Below are positions 25,241-33,809 of a stretch of 64,000 bases of DNA, in pieces; the stretch's first letter is position 1; every line of letters begins with the position of its first letter. The notes under the pieces were generated by a model that made no database searches, was not told the origin of the DNA, and was given only the letters and a program-made list of their open reading frames with translations. The translations under genes were made by a program, and so were the position numbers. This DNA is from Achromobacter aloeverae (GTDB taxonomy: Bacteria > Pseudomonadota > Gammaproteobacteria > Burkholderiales > Burkholderiaceae_B), in contig NZ_PYAL01000010.1 of NCBI RefSeq assembly GCF_004121055.1, forward strand, positions 124,001 to 188,000. Direction: 5' to 3'.

Positions 25241-25987
25241 CTATGCCCTCGGTGCGTCGTCCTCTTCCCGAGCCGGCTGCCACAGCCCGCCGCGCAGCAG
25301 CTCGGCGGGCTGGAAATTGGCCTTGTACGCCATTTTGCGGCTGGCCTCGATCCAGTAGCCCAGATAAAGCCAGGGCAGGTCCAGCTTGCGGCATTGCTCG
25401 ATCTGCCACAGGATGCTGTAGGTGCCCAGGCTGCCCCGTATGTCGGGATCGTAGAAGGTATAGACCGAGGACAGGCCTTCATCCAGCACGTCGATGATGG
25501 AGACCATCGCCAGATGGCCGGCCGGCGTGCGGAACTCCACCAGCCGGGTGTTGACGCGGCTGGTCAACAGGAACTGCGCGTACTGGGTACGGCTGTCCTC
25601 ATCCATGCCGCCGCCTGGGTGGCGACCCTGTTGATAGCGCGTGTACAGGGCGTAGTGCTCCGGCGACCAGGCCAGCTCGGCCACGAAGGATTGCAGGTCG
25701 CCATGGTCGCGCCAGGCGCGTCGCTGGCTGCGGTTCGGCGCGAACCCCGCGGTGTCTATGCGTACCGGAATGCAGGCGTTGCAGCCGTCGCAATGCGGTC
25801 GGTAGGTAAACAGGCCGCTGCGGCGGAACCCCTGCTCAACCAGTTGGGAATAGGTGCCGGCATTGATCAGGTGGCCAGGGGCGGCCACCTGCGAGCGGGC
25901 CTGGCGTCCGGACAGATAACTGCACGGATAGGGCGCTGTCGCATAGAACTGCAGGGTGGAAAACGGGAGTTCCTTGAGCTGGCTCAT
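25241..25987 (-). CDS. bpt: Aspartate/glutamate leucyltransferase (arginyl-transferase family)
   Basis: Adds leucine from Leu-tRNA to proteins with N-terminal Asp or Glu, marking them for ClpAP through the N-end rule. The 248-residue protein shows the ATE family signatures: [40 protein letters not shown] with the Cys-x2-Cys-x2-Cys cluster, IPVRID and [20 protein letters not shown] near the end. It is followed upstream by aat, the partner transferase, only 49 bases away on the same strand. Confidence 0.93.
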   Translation of the reverse strand: MSQLKELPFSTLQFYATAPYPCSYLSGRQARSQVAAPGHLINAGTYSQLVEQGFRRSGLFTYRPHCDGCNACIPVRIDTAGFAPNRSQRRAWRDHGDLQSFVAELAWSPEHYALYTRYQQGRHPGGGMDEDSRTQYAQFLLTSRVNTRLVEFRTPAGHLAMVSIIDVLDEGLSSVYTFYDPDIRGSLGTYSILWQIEQCRKLDLPWLYLGYWIEASRKMAYKANFQPAELLRGGLWQPAREEDDAPRA

Positions 25988-26036
25988 GTGCGGTCGCCAT
26001 CGGCTTGTAGCGGAAGGCGAGCGGACATGATAACGC

Positions 26037-26801
26037 CTAAACGAGGGTGCCCGCAGGCGCGGAGTACGGATGTAACCGGCCTAGCGTGTCGAGGCGTCCC
26101 GGCCGCCACGGCGGCTGGGCCAGGCCCGTCAACCGTTGCACTTCGCTGACGAAGCGGTCTCGGGGGATGGCGCGCGCGCCCAGGCTGGCGAGATGGCGGG
26201 TCTGCTGCTGGCAGTCGATCCAGGGGACGTCGTGGCGCCGCAGGAAGCGCACCAGGTGGGCGAGCGCGATTTTCGAGCCGTCGGTGACGTGCGTGAACAT
26301 CGACTCGCCGAAAAACATCGCGCCCAGGCTGATGCCGTACAGGCCGGCGCCCAGCTGCCCGTCGATCCACGTTTCGATGCTATGCGCGGCGCCGTCGCGA
26401 TGCCAGGCCAGGTAGGTTTCCCGCATTTCCGGCGTGATCCAGGTGCCGCCCTGCTGCCCGCGCGGGGCGGCGCAGGCCAGCAGCACCTTTTCAAAGGCCG
26501 TGTCGACGCGGACCTCGACGGTCGCCGCGGGCGTGCCTTCCTCGCGCGCCATCCGCCGCAGGCGCTTGGCCAGGGAATGCGATTCGACGAAGTCGGCGCA
26601 GGCCAGCACCATGCGCGGATCGGGGCTCCACCAGAGCACCGGCTCGCCATCGGAATACCAGGGGAAAATGCCCTTGCCATAGGCTTCCCGCAGGCGCGCC
26701 ACGGACAGGTCGGCGCCTGCCGCCAGCAGGCCGTCGGGTTCGCGCAGGGCGGACGCGGCGGGCGGCAGCGGCGTATCGGGTTCCAGCCAGGGCAGTTTCA
26801 A
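26037..26801 (-). CDS. aat: Leucyl/phenylalanyl-tRNA--protein transferase
   Basis: Transfers Leu or Phe to N-terminal Lys/Arg of proteins in the N-end rule pathway. The 254-residue protein contains [60 protein letters not shown] and [20 protein letters not shown], all family landmarks. No ATG precedes these; the TTG at 26801 gives [14 protein letters not shown] and overlaps the NUDIX stop (TTGA), implying translational coupling. The frame is open further upstream inside the NUDIX gene but that is antiphase shadow. Confidence 0.94.
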   Translation of the reverse strand: MKLPWLEPDTPLPPAASALREPDGLLAAGADLSVARLREAYGKGIFPWYSDGEPVLWWSPDPRMVLACADFVESHSLAKRLRRMAREEGTPAATVEVRVDTAFEKVLLACAAPRGQQGGTWITPEMRETYLAWHRDGAAHSIETWIDGQLGAGLYGISLGAMFFGESMFTHVTDGSKIALAHLVRFLRRHDVPWIDCQQQTRHLASLGARAIPRDRFVSEVQRLTGLAQPPWRPGRLDTLGRLHPYSAPAGTLV

Positions 26802-27376
26802 TGCGGGGTGTCGAGCGAATAGTAATGCGGCCCGAATCCGCCGCGCCGACGGTCTTCCAGGTAGTGCCGCAGGGTGGTCACCACGGTACGGAAGGAGAGA
26901 TTGTCCCAGGGGATCTCGGCCTCGTCGTAGTAGCGCGCTTCCAGGCTTTCCGGACCGGGATCGAGTTCTGGGCCGAGCGCCTCGGCAAGGTGATAGATGT
27001 GCACCTGGTCCACTTGCGGCACATCGATGATGGTGTAGATACCGCCCAGCTTGACCCGCGCGCCGGATTCTTCCAGGGTTTCGCGCGTCGCGCCCTGTGC
27101 GGTGGTCTCGCCCAGCTCCATGAAACCCGCCGGCAGCGTCCATGTGTCGTAGCGCGGCTCGATGGCGCGGCGGCACAGCAGGATGCGGCCTTCCCATACG
27201 GGAACGGTGCCGACCACCACGCGCGGATTCTGGTAGTGGATGGCGCCGCAGTTGTCGCAGACATCGCGTTCGCGGTTGTCGCCTTCGGGCACGCGCCGGA
27301 CGACAGGCGTGCCGCACTGGCTACAGTAGCGCGCAAGGCGCGGGGCGGGGAAATAGGTGATGGGCTTTGCACTCAT
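26798..27376 (-). CDS. NUDIX hydrolase with zinc ribbon
   Basis: A 192-residue hydrolase. Residues 17-48 form a four-Cys zinc ribbon (YCSQCGTP and [13 protein letters not shown]), as in NudC-like proteins. The Nudix box follows: [20 protein letters not shown] then SGARV, with the conserved E-x2-E-E pattern (read as RETLEESGA). Substrate is not predictable; ADP-ribose or NADH pyrophosphatase activity is common in this class. It overlaps lysR upstream (ATGA) and aat downstream (TTGA), so the three are one transcript. Confidence 0.9.
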   Translation of the reverse strand: MSAKPITYFPAPRLARYCSQCGTPVVRRVPEGDNRERDVCDNCGAIHYQNPRVVVGTVPVWEGRILLCRRAIEPRYDTWTLPAGFMELGETTAQGATRETLEESGARVKLGGIYTIIDVPQVDQVHIYHLAEALGPELDPGPESLEARYYDEAEIPWDNLSFRTVVTTLRHYLEDRRRGGFGPHYYSLDTPH

Positions 27377-28287
27377 GGTGCCGATTCTAACGGGGTGGCG
27401 CGCGGCGCGGTGAAACGCGCCTCCAGGAAGGCGACAAAGGTGCGCACCTTGGCCGCCAGGTAGCGCCGGTGCGGGTAGACGGCGTACATGGTGATGGGGG
27501 CGTGGGTGTAGTCGCGCAGCAGCGGCACCAGCAGGCCGGCGTCGATATCGGCGTCGACCAGGAAACCCGGTTGCAGGACGATGCCATGGCCGGCCACGGC
27601 CGCCGTGCGCAGGATGTCGCCATTGTTGGCGCGCAGGGACGTGGGCACCCGCACGGCATGGGTCTGCCCATCTTTCTCGAAGCGCCATTCGTTGCCGTTG
27701 CGGGAATAAGCATATTGCAGGCAGCGATGGCGCTTGAGGTCCTCCGGATGCAGGGGCTCCCCGTGGGCCGCCAGATAGGCGGGCGACGCGCAGACCTTCA
27801 GGGCCTGCGGCGCCAGCGGCCGCGCCACCAGCGTGGAGTCCGGCAGGGTGCCGATGCGCACGGCGACGTCGTAGCCTTCCTCCACCAGGTCGACGACGCG
27901 GTCGTTGAGGTCCAGGTCGATGAAGACATCGGGATAGGCGGCGATATAGTCGGCAATGGTGGGCCCCAGGTGGCGCACCCCGAAGGACACCGGTGCGGCC
28001 ACGCGCAGGCGGCCGCTGGGGCGGCGGTCCTCGGCCTGGAGCGCCTGCTCCAGGTCGTCCAGGTCGGCCAGGATGGGGCGGATGCGGTCGTAGAAAGCCT
28101 GGCCCGCGTCGGTCAGCCCCAGCTTGCGCGTGGTGCGGTTGAGCAGGCGCACGCCATAGTGCTGTTCGAGGAAGGCCACCTGGCGCGTGACAGCGGAGCG
28201 GGCCTGGTCCAGCTTGGCCGCGGCCGCGGCGAACGAGCCCAGTTCGACCACCTTGGCGAAAGTGCGCATCGCGCTGTGCGTGTCCAT
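27373..28287 (-). CDS. LysR-family transcription regulator
   Basis: A 304-residue LTTR. N-terminal winged helix: MRTFAKVVELGSFAAAAAKL, then QARSAVTRQVAFLEQHYGVR and LLNRTTRKLGLTDAG. The C-terminal periplasmic-binding-like effector domain includes VAAPVSFGVRHLGPTIADY, typical of the AaeR/DmlR-like subgroup. Its stop overlaps the NUDIX start by four bases, an unusual co-transcription of a regulator with housekeeping genes. The target is unknown; there is no divergent partner gene. Confidence 0.88.
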   Translation of the reverse strand: MDTHSAMRTFAKVVELGSFAAAAAKLDQARSAVTRQVAFLEQHYGVRLLNRTTRKLGLTDAGQAFYDRIRPILADLDDLEQALQAEDRRPSGRLRVAAPVSFGVRHLGPTIADYIAAYPDVFIDLDLNDRVVDLVEEGYDVAVRIGTLPDSTLVARPLAPQALKVCASPAYLAAHGEPLHPEDLKRHRCLQYAYSRNGNEWRFEKDGQTHAVRVPTSLRANNGDILRTAAVAGHGIVLQPGFLVDADIDAGLLVPLLRDYTHAPITMYAVYPHRRYLAAKVRTFVAFLEARFTAPRATPLESAP

Positions 28288-28317
28288 GGATGTCCTTGGT
28301 CCGGAGGCGGGCGCGGC

Positions 28318-28941
28318 TCAGCGGCCCGTGGCGTAGCCCAGCGCCTGGGCGATGCGGGCACGGGTGGCGTGGGTCAGCGGTGTCGGCGGTGTCAGCGGGA
28401 CAGGGGCCAGGAGCCCGGCCCGGGCATGCCCTGGCGGCTGGTAGGACACCGCCAGCGTGGCGCCGGCGGGCAGGGCCGCCAGGCTATCCAGGGCCGGGCT
28501 GCCGTCCTCCAGCACCAGGGCGTCGAGCACGCGCGGCATGTCGCGTCCGGCTACCATGCCGGGGCCCGCGTCGGTATCGGCATAGAGCCGGCCGTCCTCG
28601 TCCAGCCACCAGGCGGCCACCCGGCGCACCGCCAGCCCCGTATGGGTCTGCAGCCCGGCGCCGTCGGCGCCCACGCGCAGGATGTAGGGCGCGGCATCAA
28701 GCCGCACATAGACGCGCTGGGGGCCATTCTGGAAAAACCAGCGGCCGTCGTCGTCGCGCGCATAGTTGCGGTCGATGAAACCCAGGATCGCGTCGCTGCC
28801 TATGCCCTCGCCCGGGCCGCCCTGGTCGGCGTCGCCGTTGGGGTGCAGCCGCCAGCGGCCGCGCTCGTCCAGCGACAGCCAGCCCGAAACGGCCGGCACA
28901 TCGGGCCAGCGCTTGATCGCGGCGAGAACGGCGTCGTCCAT
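28318..28941 (-). CDS. Conserved protein of unknown function
   Basis: A 207-residue soluble protein whose pattern I associate with an uncharacterised betaproteobacterial family annotated only by a DUF number (possibly DUF2946; not certain). Visible: WPDVPAVSGWLSLDERGRWR near the N-terminus, FIDRNYARDDDGRWFFQNGP then QRVYVRLDAAPYILRV, and AWWLDEDGRLYAD. Aromatic and Gly-rich strand-turn patterns suggest a beta-rich fold. It starts 17 bases after the aldose epimerase stop and is probably translated from the same message. Confidence 0.75.
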   Translation of the reverse strand: MDDAVLAAIKRWPDVPAVSGWLSLDERGRWRLHPNGDADQGGPGEGIGSDAILGFIDRNYARDDDGRWFFQNGPQRVYVRLDAAPYILRVGADGAGLQTHTGLAVRRVAAWWLDEDGRLYADTDAGPGMVAGRDMPRVLDALVLEDGSPALDSLAALPAGATLAVSYQPPGHARAGLLAPVPLTPPTPLTHATRARIAQALGYATGR

Positions 28942-28958
28942 GCGTGGTCCCCCTGCGG

Positions 28959-29927
28959 TCAGCGCAGGCGGCGCGGCCGCAGGGTCAGCGTCGCGGCAGC
29001 CTGCGCGCCCGGGGCCAGGAGCAGGGTGCCGGTGGCGCGGTCCTGGCGCACGCCGGGCGCGAGGTCGGCCAGCTCATGGGCCTGCTCATGGGCCGCGGCC
29101 GTGGCCAGGGCGTAGCGATTGAAGGCGTCGGTCATGTTGCTGACGGGTTCCACCGCGAGATGGGGCTTGCCCGGCGGCGTGAAGATCACCAGGTGGCCCA
29201 GCGGCGCATGTGCCTCCATGTCCACCGCCATGCCCCGTTCCGGCCACGCGACGCTGGCCGTTCCCGCAAAGCCGTCGAAGACGTTGTCCAGGTCGACCTG
29301 GGCCACGGGCAAGCCGTCGTCCACGGCGCCCCCGGTATCGATGCGTTCCCGGGGCAGGCTCTGGTCGTCGTTGATCCACATATGGCTGACCTGCGCGCGC
29401 ACGCGGGTTTGCGGCGTACGCGGGAAATAGGGATGCCAGCCCAGCCCGGCCGGCTGTTCCGTGGTTCCGGTATTGCGCAGCGTGAGCGTCATGCGCAAGA
29501 CATCCTCACCCAGCTCGAAGGATTGCGTCGCATGAAAAGGGAAAGGCCAGGGCACGGCAGCCTCCGGCGCCAGGGCTTCGGGGACCTCGTAGCGCTGTTC
29601 CATCAGCACGTGCGTCGCGTCCTGGCGCGTGACGGTCCAGGGGCGCTGCCAAGCCAGGCCGTGGATGGGAAGCGGATGGTTGTCCGCGGTGCGCGCGATG
29701 GGCCATGACTTGCCGCCGAAGGCCAGCCGCCCGTCCGCGATGCGATTGGAGTAAGGAACCAGGGGATAGCAGGCCGTCACCCGCGCTGCCGTGGGCATGC
29801 CTTCGGTGGGGCGCAGCACGGGGACGCCGTGCCAGTCGTAGCGCAGGATCGTGCCGCCCAGCGCGGGCAGCAATTCCAGCATGGCGGGGCCTGTGGTCAG
29901 GCGCAGGGGAGCAGCGGTATCGGTCAT
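28959..29927 (-). CDS. Aldose 1-epimerase (galactose mutarotase) family protein
   Basis: A 322-residue mutarotase-fold protein that interconverts sugar anomers in the cytoplasm. Landmarks: ATRTACYPLVPYSNRIADGR-like segment (ARVTACYPLVPYSNRIADGR) with the substrate Arg, LPIHGLAWQRPW with the active-site His, GLGWHPYFPR with the second His, and AVEPVSNMTDAFN carrying the catalytic Glu. The upstream frame is open but the ATG at 29927 (MTDTAAPLRLTTGPAMLELL) fits the family. Galactose genes are not nearby. Confidence 0.88.
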   Translation of the reverse strand: MTDTAAPLRLTTGPAMLELLPALGGTILRYDWHGVPVLRPTEGMPTAARVTACYPLVPYSNRIADGRLAFGGKSWPIARTADNHPLPIHGLAWQRPWTVTRQDATHVLMEQRYEVPEALAPEAAVPWPFPFHATQSFELGEDVLRMTLTLRNTGTTEQPAGLGWHPYFPRTPQTRVRAQVSHMWINDDQSLPRERIDTGGAVDDGLPVAQVDLDNVFDGFAGTASVAWPERGMAVDMEAHAPLGHLVIFTPPGKPHLAVEPVSNMTDAFNRYALATAAAHEQAHELADLAPGVRQDRATGTLLLAPGAQAAATLTLRPRRLR

Positions 29928-30031
29928 CGCTGGATTATAGGGATAGGCGCGGGGAAGGCGCGGCGGCATGGCGCTTGCTCCGCCGCGGGTCCGCAACGAC
30001 AAAACGCTGCCCGACCGGATCCTTGCCCGCA

Positions 30032-30346
30032 ATGATGAGCCTGCTGCTACCCGCCGACCCCCCGTCCGTCCCGCGTTACGCCCATATCACGCCCGAACCG
30101 CCCGGCACCGACCCCGGCGTGCCGCCGCCCGGCGGTCCGCAGAGTCCGCCGCCCGACCCGGATGACACGCCGCCGCCGGAGGGCGATCCGCCGCCCGGCG
30201 AGCCGCCTGCCGGCGATCCGCCCGCGGACCCTCGGCCGGTGCGGATGCGGCGCCTGGCGCGGCGATTGTCCCGACTTGCCGCCTTGCCGATGAGCGGAGT
30301 GCTCGCGCGCCTGGAGCACGGTGCGGGGGCCCAACGGCAAGGTTGA
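30032..30346 (+). CDS. Possible proline-rich small protein
   Basis: A 104-codon frame with ATG at 30032 or 30035, not recognised. About a third of residues 20-70 are proline (PPGGPQSPPPDPDDTPPPEG, then GDPPPGEPPAGDPP), followed by a basic helix (RMRRLARRLSRLAALP). It is flanked by minus-strand genes on both sides. Proline-rich frames arise easily in GC-rich DNA, but the clean start, acidic-then-basic design and isolation make a real gene possible. Confidence 0.4.
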   Translation: MMSLLLPADPPSVPRYAHITPEPPGTDPGVPPPGGPQSPPPDPDDTPPPEGDPPPGEPPAGDPPADPRPVRMRRLARRLSRLAALPMSGVLARLEHGAGAQRQG

Positions 30347-30416
30347 GGCGTGCGCGCCGTGCCCCGGGGCGCACGCATCCTGGCCCGGCCGCCTGCCCTC
30401 TCATCTAGCGGATGGC

Positions 30417-31397
30417 TTATTCCGCGGTGATGCCCAGGCGCGTGATGATTTCCGCGAAGCGCTTGATCTCGGACTGGTAGAAAGCGCGCAATTGCTCGGG
30501 CGTCATGTACTCCGGATCGGCGCCCTGCGTCGCCAGGCTCTTCTTCACATCGTCGCGCGCCAGGGCGACCTTGGTCGCCTCGTTCAGTTTCGCGATCACC
30601 GGCGCCGGCGTTCCGGCTCGGGTGACCAGCGCATACCACTGGGCAAACTGGATGTCCTTGTATCCGGCCTCGGCCATGGTCGGCACATTGGGCAGCGAGC
30701 CAGAGCGGTGGGCGCTGGCCACGGCCAGGATCCTGATCTTGCCCGATGCCAGCAGCGGCGCCGCCGAGGCGACGCCGACGAAGGCCATTGGCACCTGCCC
30801 GCCCATGGCGTCGGCGACGGCCGGCGCATCGCCCTTGTAGGGAACGTGGACCATGTCCAGTCCCGTCTCCGCCTTGAAGGCCTCGCCGCACAAATGGCCG
30901 GTGCCGCCCACGCCGCTGCTGCCGAAGGCCAGCTTGCCCGGATGTGACTTTGCGTACGCCAGCAGCTCCTCGATATTGTTGATGCCCAGCTTGGCGTTGA
31001 CGGCCAGGACGATGGGGACCGATGCCACCATGCCCACCGGCGCGAAGTCCTTGTCGGGGTCGTAGGGCATCTGCTTGTAAAGCGTCGGGTTGGTGCCATG
31101 CGTCGCGCTATTGCCCATGAGCAGGGTGTAGCCGTCCGGCGCCGATTTGGCGACGAAGCCGGCGCCGACGATGCCATTGGCGCCCGCCTTGTTCTCGACG
31201 ACGATGGTGGTCTTCAGCGCCGTGCCCATATGCTGCGCCATCAGCCGGGTGAGGAAGTCGTTGGCGCCGCCGGCGGCATAGGGCGATACGGCCTGGATGG
31301 GGTGGTCGGGATACTCGGCGTGCGCGGCCGCGCCGCACAAGGCCAGGGCCACGCTCGCGGCCACGCGGACCCAGCGTCGGGAAATAAGGGGTGTCAT
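30417..31397 (-). CDS. Bug-family (TctC) periplasmic solute-binding protein
   Basis: A 326-residue binding protein with a Sec signal (SRRWVRVAASVALALCGAAA, cleavage after AHA). Mature landmarks: YPDHPIQAVSPYAAGGANDF, VVENKAGANGIVGAGFVAKS, and HVPYKGDAPAVADAMGGQVP. It sits 91 bases downstream of an IclR gene and next to the acyl-CoA operon, so it may capture the acid that the operon degrades and may share the IclR regulator. Ligand unknown. Confidence 0.93.
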   Translation of the reverse strand: MTPLISRRWVRVAASVALALCGAAAHAEYPDHPIQAVSPYAAGGANDFLTRLMAQHMGTALKTTIVVENKAGANGIVGAGFVAKSAPDGYTLLMGNSATHGTNPTLYKQMPYDPDKDFAPVGMVASVPIVLAVNAKLGINNIEELLAYAKSHPGKLAFGSSGVGGTGHLCGEAFKAETGLDMVHVPYKGDAPAVADAMGGQVPMAFVGVASAAPLLASGKIRILAVASAHRSGSLPNVPTMAEAGYKDIQFAQWYALVTRAGTPAPVIAKLNEATKVALARDDVKKSLATQGADPEYMTPEQLRAFYQSEIKRFAEIITRLGITAE

Positions 31398-31408
31398 AGT
31401 CGTCCTCC

Positions 31409-31427
31409 ACCGCCCCCAAGGGGCGGT
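31409..31427 (-). terminator. Perfect hairpin between IclR and Bug genes
   Basis: ACCGCCCC (31409-31416), loop CAA, GGGGCGGT (31420-31427). It lies in the gap after the IclR stop and 12 bases before the Bug start on the minus strand. T-rich sequence follows only on the plus strand, so as a minus-strand terminator it would be weak; it may instead tune the Bug gene. Confidence 0.4.
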
Positions 31428-31488
31428 ATCTTCTTTTGGGTATGGGCTTCGTTCCCGCGGCGGCGGGGCTCGAAAAAAGTCTAAGGAG

Positions 31489-32364
31489 TTACGACCGGCC
31501 GCGAACGGGGGGCCGCGGTTCGGGGGGCAAATTCAAGTCCATAAACTGGACTTTTCCCTCGCGCGCAAGGTGCCTGCGCAAGTCGGCCTCGATAGACTCC
31601 ACCGCGTCGCCAAGGCAGCGCACGACCATTTCCAGGCGGTCCTTGCCCAGGCGTGACGCCAAGGTCGAGACGCTGATGCCCGCCGCGGGTGAACCGTCCG
31701 GATAGCGGACCACCAGGCCGACGGAATGCACGGGCGGGTTGTCCATGACCTTGTTGCTGGCATAGCCCCGGCGCCGCGTGGCGGCGATGCTGGCGCGCAG
31801 CTGTGCGTCGGTGAAGCGTGGATTCTTGCGCTGGGTGCGCGCCACGTTGACGCGGCAGATGCGCTGGATCTCGTCGTCGGGTAGCGCGCTCAGCACCGCA
31901 AGGCCTCCCGCGCCGACATTCAAGGGGCGGTGGCGGCCCACATCCAGCACGAACATCTTGATCGGGAAGGAGCCATCCGCGCGAGCGACGCAGACCCCGT
32001 CGAAGCCGGATCGCACGGTCATGAAGACGGTGTCCCCGGTCTGTTCGGCAAGCGTCTCCAGGTAGGGATGGCAGATGTCGCGCAAGGCCAGCTTGGGGGC
32101 GGCGGCCAGCCCCATCTCGTACAGCAGCGACCCCAGGTAGTAGCGCTTGCTGCGGCTGTCCTGGCGGATCAGCTGTTCGGCGATCATCCCTTGCAGAATG
32201 CGGTGCGCGGTCGGGCGCTCCAGGCCCGTGCGGCGGTACAGGTCGACCAGGCGGCTGCCGCTGCGATTGTTGGCGGTGATCAGGCGCAGCAGCGAGACCG
32301 CGCGATGCAGGGTCTGGGTGCCGGCGGCCGCGCTGGCCGAGGGCGTGGGAATGCTGGGACTCAT
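31489..32364 (-). CDS. IclR-family transcription regulator
   Basis: A 291-residue IclR protein: winged helix TLHRAVSLLRLITANNRSGS, LVDLYRRTGLERPTAHRILQ; effector domain with LDVGRHRPLNVGAGGLAVLS, RRRGYASNKVMDNPPVHSVG and AGISVSTLASRLG. It is divergent from the crotonase that opens the acyl-CoA operon (302-base gap) and is the natural candidate to control it and the Bug gene. It is not close to the IclR at 20802 (different effector-domain motifs). Confidence 0.9.
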   Translation of the reverse strand: MSPSIPTPSASAAAGTQTLHRAVSLLRLITANNRSGSRLVDLYRRTGLERPTAHRILQGMIAEQLIRQDSRSKRYYLGSLLYEMGLAAAPKLALRDICHPYLETLAEQTGDTVFMTVRSGFDGVCVARADGSFPIKMFVLDVGRHRPLNVGAGGLAVLSALPDDEIQRICRVNVARTQRKNPRFTDAQLRASIAATRRRGYASNKVMDNPPVHSVGLVVRYPDGSPAAGISVSTLASRLGKDRLEMVVRCLGDAVESIEADLRRHLAREGKVQFMDLNLPPEPRPPVRGRS

Positions 32365-32666
32365 GATTTGTCTCCGCGCCCGCGACGATGGCGATGCGCT
32401 TCTTCTATATGTTGGACTCGGCCAACGGCCGGCCTGGTGTGATTTTTAGCCGGAATTCCGCGTGGTGGCGGAGGGGCGAGGGGCGATATCTCGATATGTG
32501 GACGTTTAAATGCGTCGCCGCCGTGCACGCCATCGGCGTCTTCCCCTAGGATAAAAAAAGACCCCATGCATTGCGCCGCGTCTGCGGCGGCGGTGCGCTT
32601 CCACGTCTCGGCGATTCGGACGGGGGGCATGCGCGGTACGAAGACACAACAGGGCAGGGAGACGAT
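32365..32666. promoter_or_regulatory. Divergent control region of the acyl-CoA operon and its IclR gene
   Basis: No gene fits this 302-base gap. Candidate sites: GTTGG-ACTCGG-CCAAC (32412-32427) near the IclR start and a doubled CGATAT (CGATATCTCGATAT at 32484-32497) in its middle. Either could bind the IclR protein. No strong -35/-10 pair stands out. Confidence 0.35.
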
Positions 32667-33638
32667 GTGAATCACACCAAGGACAGGGAGGCCGACGCTA
32701 GGCGCGCCACGGCGGGCGGCGATGCGGAATCCGGCCGGGCCCTTGCGGCGGGCGACGATGCAGGATCCGGCCAGGCCGTTACGGCGGGCCGCGACGCGGG
32801 CCCCGCTCAGGTCGATGCGGCGGACAGCGGGGAGCTCCTGCAAACGCATGAGGGGCGTCTTCTCGTCCTGACCTTGAACCGGCCGGCGCGCCGCAATGCG
32901 CTCAGCCCCGGACTTTATGCCGCGCTGCTGCGCGCGCTGGGCGCGGCGGCCATCGACGACAGCGTGGGGGCGGTGGTGCTGACGGGCGCGGGGACGGCTT
33001 TTTGCGCGGGCGGCGATGTCTCGCGCATGGCGGACGCCGGCAAGGCTACTGACGCGGCGACGCCGCTGTCCTTCGAACAGAAGATGGCCGGCCTGCGCCA
33101 GCGCACGGGCATCTGCGAACTGTTGCACGCCATGCCCAAACCCACCATCGCGATGATGCGCGGCCCGGCGGTGGGCGCGGGCTTGAGCCTGGCGCTGGCC
33201 TGCGACCTGCGCTACGCCGATACGACGGCGCGCATGCGCACCGGTTTCATCGATGTCGGCTTGTCCGGCGATTTCGGCGGCCACTATTTCCTGCCGCGGC
33301 TGGTCGGCATGGCCAAGGCGCGCGAGCTGTACCTGACCTCGCCCATGCTGGACGCGCAAGCGGCGCTGGCGCTGGGACTCGTCACCGCCGTGTTCGACGG
33401 GGCTGCGCTGGCGGATCGGACGATGGCCATCGCGCGTCGACTGGCCGACGGGCCGCGCACCGCCATCGCGCATATGAAGGCGAACCTGAACGACGCCGCC
33501 AGCCTGTCCCTGCCGGAGATGCTGGATCGCGAGTGCTGGCGCCATGTGCGCTGTACCCAGACCGTCGACCACCGCGAGGCCGTGGCGGCCTTCGTGGAAA
33601 AGCGGCCGCCCCGGTTCGGGGCGCCGGAAGGAACCTGA
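32667..33638 (+). CDS. Enoyl-CoA hydratase/isomerase (crotonase, PaaG-like)
   Basis: A crotonase-fold enzyme acting on CoA thioesters. The core begins near residue 60 (EGRLLVLTLNRPARRNALSP), with oxyanion-hole segments VVLTGAGTAFCAGGDVSRM and MMRGPAVGAGLSLALACDLR. The acid position reads IDVGLSGDFGGHYFLPRLVG: one Asp as in PaaG-type isomerases rather than the two Glu of standard hydratases, so isomerisation or ring chemistry is possible. The first 55 residues are a low-complexity extension with three 12-residue repeats. The GTG at 32667 follows an AGGGAG site; the 355-residue frame from 32571 is less likely. Confidence 0.85.
   Translation: MNHTKDREADARRATAGGDAESGRALAAGDDAGSGQAVTAGRDAGPAQVDAADSGELLQTHEGRLLVLTLNRPARRNALSPGLYAALLRALGAAAIDDSVGAVVLTGAGTAFCAGGDVSRMADAGKATDAATPLSFEQKMAGLRQRTGICELLHAMPKPTIAMMRGPAVGAGLSLALACDLRYADTTARMRTGFIDVGLSGDFGGHYFLPRLVGMAKARELYLTSPMLDAQAALALGLVTAVFDGAALADRTMAIARRLADGPRTAIAHMKANLNDAASLSLPEMLDRECWRHVRCTQTVDHREAVAAFVEKRPPRFGAPEGT
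32712..32819. repeat. In-frame 36-base repeat, three copies, in the crotonase N-terminus
   Basis: Encodes AGGDAESGRALA, AGDDAGSGQAVT and AGRDAGPAQVDA, three copies of a 12-residue unit A-G-x-D-A-x-x-x-x-x. The DNA copies are diverged but clearly related (GGCGGGC.GCGA..CG pattern). It encodes a disordered extension absent from ordinary crotonases. Confidence 0.75.
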
Positions 33639-33640
33639 AC

Positions 33641-33735
33641 CGAACGGGCATGCACCGAACGGGCATGCGCAGAACGGTCACGCGCAGAACGAAAACCAAA
33701 AGGCACTCACCCAAAAGCTCTCAACCAAAAGCCCT
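33641..33735. repeat. Two adjoining 15-base tandem repeats before the SDR gene
   Basis: First: CGAACGGGCATGCAC, CGAACGGGCATGCGC, AGAACGGTCACGCGC at 33641-33685. Second: a degenerate 15-base series built on ACCAAAAG (AACCAAAAGGCACTC, ACCCAAAAGCTCTCA, ACCAAAAGCCCTGG) ending near 33735. They fill the 171-base gap after the crotonase gene; no gene or terminator is seen there. Confidence 0.75.
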
Positions 33736-33809
33736 GGACCGCAAGGGCATGAACGCATTCCACGGACCGTGTCCGTGCAGGACAACCATGAATTTTCCAG
33801 GAGGAAGGA

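Noticed and set aside
32571-32666. N-terminal extension of the crotonase upstream of 32667
   Set aside because: The extra residues are of random composition and cover the probable promoter; the GTG at 32667 has a ribosome site.
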